Positions 60,386 to 64,000 of a stretch of DNA of 64,000 bases are shown here, piece by piece. This stretch comes from Coleophoma eucalyptorum (Eukaryota > Ascomycota > Leotiomycetes > Helotiales > Dermateaceae): positions 992,001 through 1,056,000 of the forward strand of contig JALRME010000003.1 in NCBI GenBank assembly GCA_026120035.1, read 5' to 3'. Below the pieces are notes generated by a model. It saw nothing but the letters and a program-made list of their open reading frames with translations, made no database searches and was not told the origin of the DNA. The translations under genes and the position numbers were made by a program. How positions within the stretch are numbered: the stretch's first letter is position 1; each line of letters opens with the position of its first letter.

Positions 60386-61476
60386 CGTGACGATAAGGAA
60401 GCAACAATAAGTAGAAAGAAATATGAAAGGATAAATGTGTTGACAAGGGTATGATCTTCTTCACTATAATCTCTTGGTTGTTGCTGCACTCGAGGTCGAA
60501 CGATGTCCAGACAAGGGCGAAGTCGAGCTAATTGAAGCGGAGACAACTGAGACGTAGTCATATGGGCGGAGGACTGAGTATCGTGGAGAGTCTGGTATTG
60601 TTATGTATATGAGGTCCAAGATGGCCGGCCGGTAAGTGAATACAGTGAGAGTTTTACGAATGTGGGGAACTCTGCAGTTGATGCAACAAGCAATCCCTCA
60701 AAAGCAAACTGAGTTGGGATTCAAGCTACCTGACTAGAGGACCCAGCGCAGGCCAGCCCAGTTCAGCTAAGCCGATGTAAAGTTTCACTGCAGCAAGTCT
60801 CAATCAACGGACCGGTACACCAGCTAGTTGGTGGAGGTACAGTCCTCTGGTCTGTATTTGCGGTGATACCATATCTGCCCGCCGAGGTGTTGAGCCGTAC
60901 TTAGTGCAGAGTGTTGTGCCCCTTCTCTCCTTTCCTCGAACCCAAACCTCTTAAAAGCCAGCCATGCAACTCTGTCGGGAAATGGCGTTGCTTGTTGCGG
61001 CTAGCGACCGGCGACGACCTAGAAGAGGCGCTTCTCGATCGCCTCAAACCTTGTCGGCGATCCCTGGCCCTCGCTTTCTCGTCTGTCAGGGGTACTAGGG
61101 AAGGGTATAGTCCGTACTCGAGGAGATATAATGGTGAGATAAGGGGGGGGTTTTAGTGTCGTGTGTGCATCTACCTTCTTGAGCTCGCTTGCACACGCAG
61201 GCTCGCCAGGTTTGCTTGCTGCAAGGGATTGCATCGAAAGAGACAGGAAGAGACAATGGCCTTTATATCTGCAGGTACCTTGCATTGCATTTGTCAACGG
61301 TCCCGTAACCCTACCCTCCATACCCCAAGCACTTTGATTTTGTACTTTTTATTGTCACATTGCTGCTGTCACATAGTTATATAATCTCTCGAATTGGTCG
61401 GGTATCAAAAAAGTACGAAGACCCTTCTTTTCTCCTCGCATGTAAATTGCACGCAAAAAGTGCCGGAACCCCCAAA
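60386..61476. other. 1.1-kb intergenic region
   Basis: Promoter of the transporter and 3' flank of the GT25 gene, both minus strand. A G9 run lies near 61144-61152. No credible gene. Confidence 0.55.
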
Positions 61477-62744
61477 TCATCTGGCAAGCGTATCCTGAAG
61501 TGCAAATTGCTCCTTACTGACCACCGTCCCATAACCTCGCGGAATCTCAATCGTATCATTGTAAGAAGGAAATAAGGAATGATCGGGGAACTGGCTCTCT
61601 ATTACTTTCTGCCGAACCATATTCTCCAAATTTAATCGTGTCGAGTAGACAATGTTCTGCGTCACAGCCTTCTCGCGAATCGCTCCAGCAGTCTCTTCTC
61701 GGTCCGAGTCTTCTCTTGAGGCATCGCCTGTAGGTTGGTGGTGGCTAATAAGTGCCGGATATGGCGCGAAACAGCGGGTTAGGGGTGTAATGCCCTTACA
61801 GAGTCGCTTCAATGCTTTGTCCATAGTCGTTCCCTCTGTCGTAAGTCCTTGATAGTAGAGCAAAGCACGCGCACCGCGCAAAGAAACTGCATAGCCATAT
61901 GTACACCCCCCTCCAGAGGGCTCATAAATCATCCTCGTATATTTTTCACCCAGTATTTTCGGAGAGAGGTTTGGATGTCGTTCTTTTGCGGTGCGCAATT
62001 CTGCTGGCACCACGGTTGGGTCTTCGTTTATGATGTAATATCGTTGATCTTCTCCATCGTTATTCTTGGATTTGCAGATCCCGAGCCAGAGTATGTCCCA
62101 ATCATCTCCATACGGAGATACCGAGTCTTCTTGCGCGTTTTGTAGATATCGGGTGCCTCGAGCAAATTCAAGAAGTTGTGACTTAAGCATGACGTCCCAA
62201 TCTGCATCATCCTCCATGACGAGTGCACTTTGGATGTTCTCTTTCGCCATCCTTCTCAGATGTTAGTGAGACACATCTATCAGAGATGGCCGAGACTCAC
62301 TTCTGCATCACGTTCATATGTCCTCTCCAACTTCCCAACGCCTCTTTCTTATCAATCATTGTGGGCCAGGTTGGAGGTACAGCTTTCTCAGACACAGTCT
62401 CTCCTTTAATACCTTGAATCCACTTGAACTTGATGCCAGTAAATGAGGCTTGAAGAGACATAGCATCTCGTCGATCACTCCTCTCAGGAAGTGCCAATAC
62501 GAAGACTTGATGAAACTGCCTTCATCATCAGCATACGCCCCACTCAAAAGCCCGATTTCAATCTCACACCCAAAGTCTCATTCATGACATGCATCAACGT
62601 ATTAACCATAGTTCCCTTGCTGAATCCTCTATACCCGCCATAGGCGAACTTCCGCTCGGGGAGGTTTCCATGACCAAAGATGAGGATTGTGAAGAGTAAA
62701 GCGGCTGTAACGGCACCAACGAGGTGTGATTTTGGCGATCTCAT
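61477..62744 (-). CDS. GT25 family glycosyltransferase, 3 exons
   Basis: Family 25 enzymes include bacterial LPS beta-galactosyltransferases and animal collagen galactosyltransferases. Exons 62744-62568, 62515-62301, 62251-61477, 388 aa; donors GTGAGA and GTGAGT, acceptors GGCAG and GAAG. Splicing unites NETLG-FHQVFVLALPERSD with MNVMQK-MAKENIQSALVME, exactly the GT25 order. The transmembrane anchor is 7-23. Motifs: ALPERSDRRDAM (67-78), the acidic ALVMEDDADW (Glu144-Asp145-Asp146), DDWDILWLG, and CTYGYAVSLRGARALL, the typical GYxxS..GA element. Start: ATG 62744; the frame extends upstream only from GTG. Shares a 482-bp divergent promoter with the GT8 gene, which suggests co-regulation. Confidence 0.88.
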
Positions 62745-63226
62745 GATCTTGAAGTATAGGGTTCCAAGGAGATTCACGAAGTTGGTACAGACAGACAAGT
62801 CCGATAGAAATCCAGCAGTGACGTTCAATGTCACCAGCTGGGCTATGCTAGCTTATGGAACTTTCCCCATGGATTCGCGGCTCTTGGTCAGGTTTAGTGG
62901 AAAGTATGGAGTTCCCCTTGAAGTATCCAGGAATTATGCTTCGCACCGTTGGTGACATTATTGTAGAGTACCAAGCATTGTCATAGCCATTTTCTCCGAA
63001 ATGTTAAAATCTCGGATGCTTTTAAAGGAAGTTGACGTTAAAATTAGTGCGCATAACGTTTTTTATCACTAATGAAGGGTTCTTCCAGGTTGGCGCCTAA
63101 CGATGTTAGTGTAAGTCCTAACAACCCCGTGCTCCAAACCAACAGGCTAGCTAAGAAAGCACGTTAACTTGTTTAATAGATTGGGTGATAGGATAGATTT
63201 TGTTGTTGCAATCCAGAGGCTTCTCC
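62745..63226. promoter_or_regulatory. Divergent promoter (GT25 / GT8)
   Basis: 482 bp between divergent glycosyltransferase ATGs. No specific factor site recognised. Confidence 0.5.
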
Positions 63227-64000
63227 ATGACAAGGATGGGTAGTACTCCTGCTGATGGGCGAAAGCTCTTTATGTTCAAGGTTATCTTCACTTTATTTGT
63301 CTTGGGAGTCATTGTCCTCTTTGTGGGACAGTCAGATCACACAGCCGTGAAAAAGTTCCCGATTCCTATACAAAATGCAGCAAATAGGTTCGTGAAGCCC
63401 GGAAACGTGACTGCTACATCTACGACAGATATGAACGGAGTAGAGGTGGCGGAGCAAGAAAAATCGGTTATTCTACCAAACAAGCCAGACTCGGAGTCAA
63501 AGGGGTCCAAGCAGACCGTTAGCAAGAATGCCTTTGCCCTCTTTCTGACACCTCCTCATGGAGCGGGCAAAGAGAGTGATGATATGAACGATGATTATTA
63601 TTTCGTTGCTACGAGGATGCTCCTCTACCAACTACTGTACGATCCCAGCACACGAACTAATAATTCGTATCCCGTGGTCATATTAGTAACACAGAATGTT
63701 GGTATGTATCTGATTTCTGAAAGTGGCATCTGCAGATTTAACATGGACTCTAGCACAAACAAAGGTTGAACGCCTTCGAAAGGATGGCGCCGATCTAAGA
63801 GTCGTAGGAAGACTTTCTCTCGATTGGGGCAAAACACGCAAAGCATGGCAAGACGTGCTCACCAAACTACGGCTCTTCCAGCTCACCGAGTTCGAGAAAG
63901 TACTCTTCCTTGACTCTGATACTCTTCTCACACGACCTATGGATGGCATCTTTGGCGATCCAGCAACCCAACCAGCAAGGAACAAAGGCGCCACGACAGA
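63227..64000 (+). CDS. GT8-like glycosyltransferase (glycogenin/Gnt1-type), 5' part, truncated by window end
   Basis: Exons 63227-63701 and 63736-64000 (continues beyond the window), about 246 residues seen. The intron is short (34 nt, donor GTATGT, acceptor CTGCAG), so this junction is less certain. A type II transmembrane anchor lies about 18-34 (KVIFTLFVLGVIVLFVG), then an Asn/Thr-rich stem. The catalytic domain starts about 110 (KNAFALFLTPPH); TKVERLRKDGADLRVV and EFEKVLFLDSDTLLTRPMD with the DxD (Asp218-Ser-Asp220) are GT8 features, closest in style to fungal Gnt1-like N-acetylglucosaminyl- or glucosyltransferases. Last member of the glycan run in view. Confidence 0.8.

Overview
The window looks like nuclear DNA from a filamentous ascomycete, most likely a leotiomycete (Helotiales-like). 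That placement is inferred from the gene set and architecture, not from a search. Most genes carry one to four short introns (about 40-125 nt) with GTRNGT-type donors, CTRAY-type branch sites and AG acceptors. There are no operons, CRISPR arrays or bacterial signals. A 100-base run of N (43209-43308) marks an assembly gap. Gene models below were spliced by hand: exon ends were chosen so that the reading phase and family motifs are continuous.

Left part (1-24.8 kb), mostly core functions: THO2 of the THO mRNA-export complex (-); MET2 homoserine O-acetyltransferase (+) on a shared promoter with a TGACTCA (Gcn4/CPC1) site; a short-chain dehydrogenase (-); a PHO84-type phosphate/H+ symporter with a long cytosolic tail (+); a GRAM-VASt sterol-transfer protein of the Ysp2/Lam type (-); a MIT-domain coiled-coil protein (+); and a membrane acyltransferase-3 protein (-). 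A gene-poor 6 kb follows (24.8-30.8 kb).

Middle part (30.8-41.7 kb): a ferric-chelate reductase (+), an RS/RE-rich nuclear protein (-), kinetochore protein SOS7 (+), ribosomal protein eL37 with three coding introns (+), Elongator subunit ELP6 (-), and a DHCR24-like FAD oxidoreductase (+).

Right part (41.7-64 kb), more accessory: a GPI-anchored GH18 chitinase with a Ser/Thr tandem repeat broken by the assembly gap; a degenerate AT-rich tandem array of six roughly 165-bp units; an F-box-like gene whose N-terminus is built from repeated phase-1 mini-exons; a secreted WSC-domain protein; then five consecutive glycan-related genes (53.3 kb to the window end). These are a Stealth-family sugar-phosphate transferase with an EF-hand, a GT34 glycosyltransferase, a TPT/nucleotide-sugar-type transporter, a GT25 glycosyltransferase and a GT8 glycosyltransferase cut by the window edge. 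This run is the best candidate for an undescribed system: a Golgi pathway that could build and phosphodecorate a cell-surface or secreted glycan. Joint function is inference from adjacency and family membership only.
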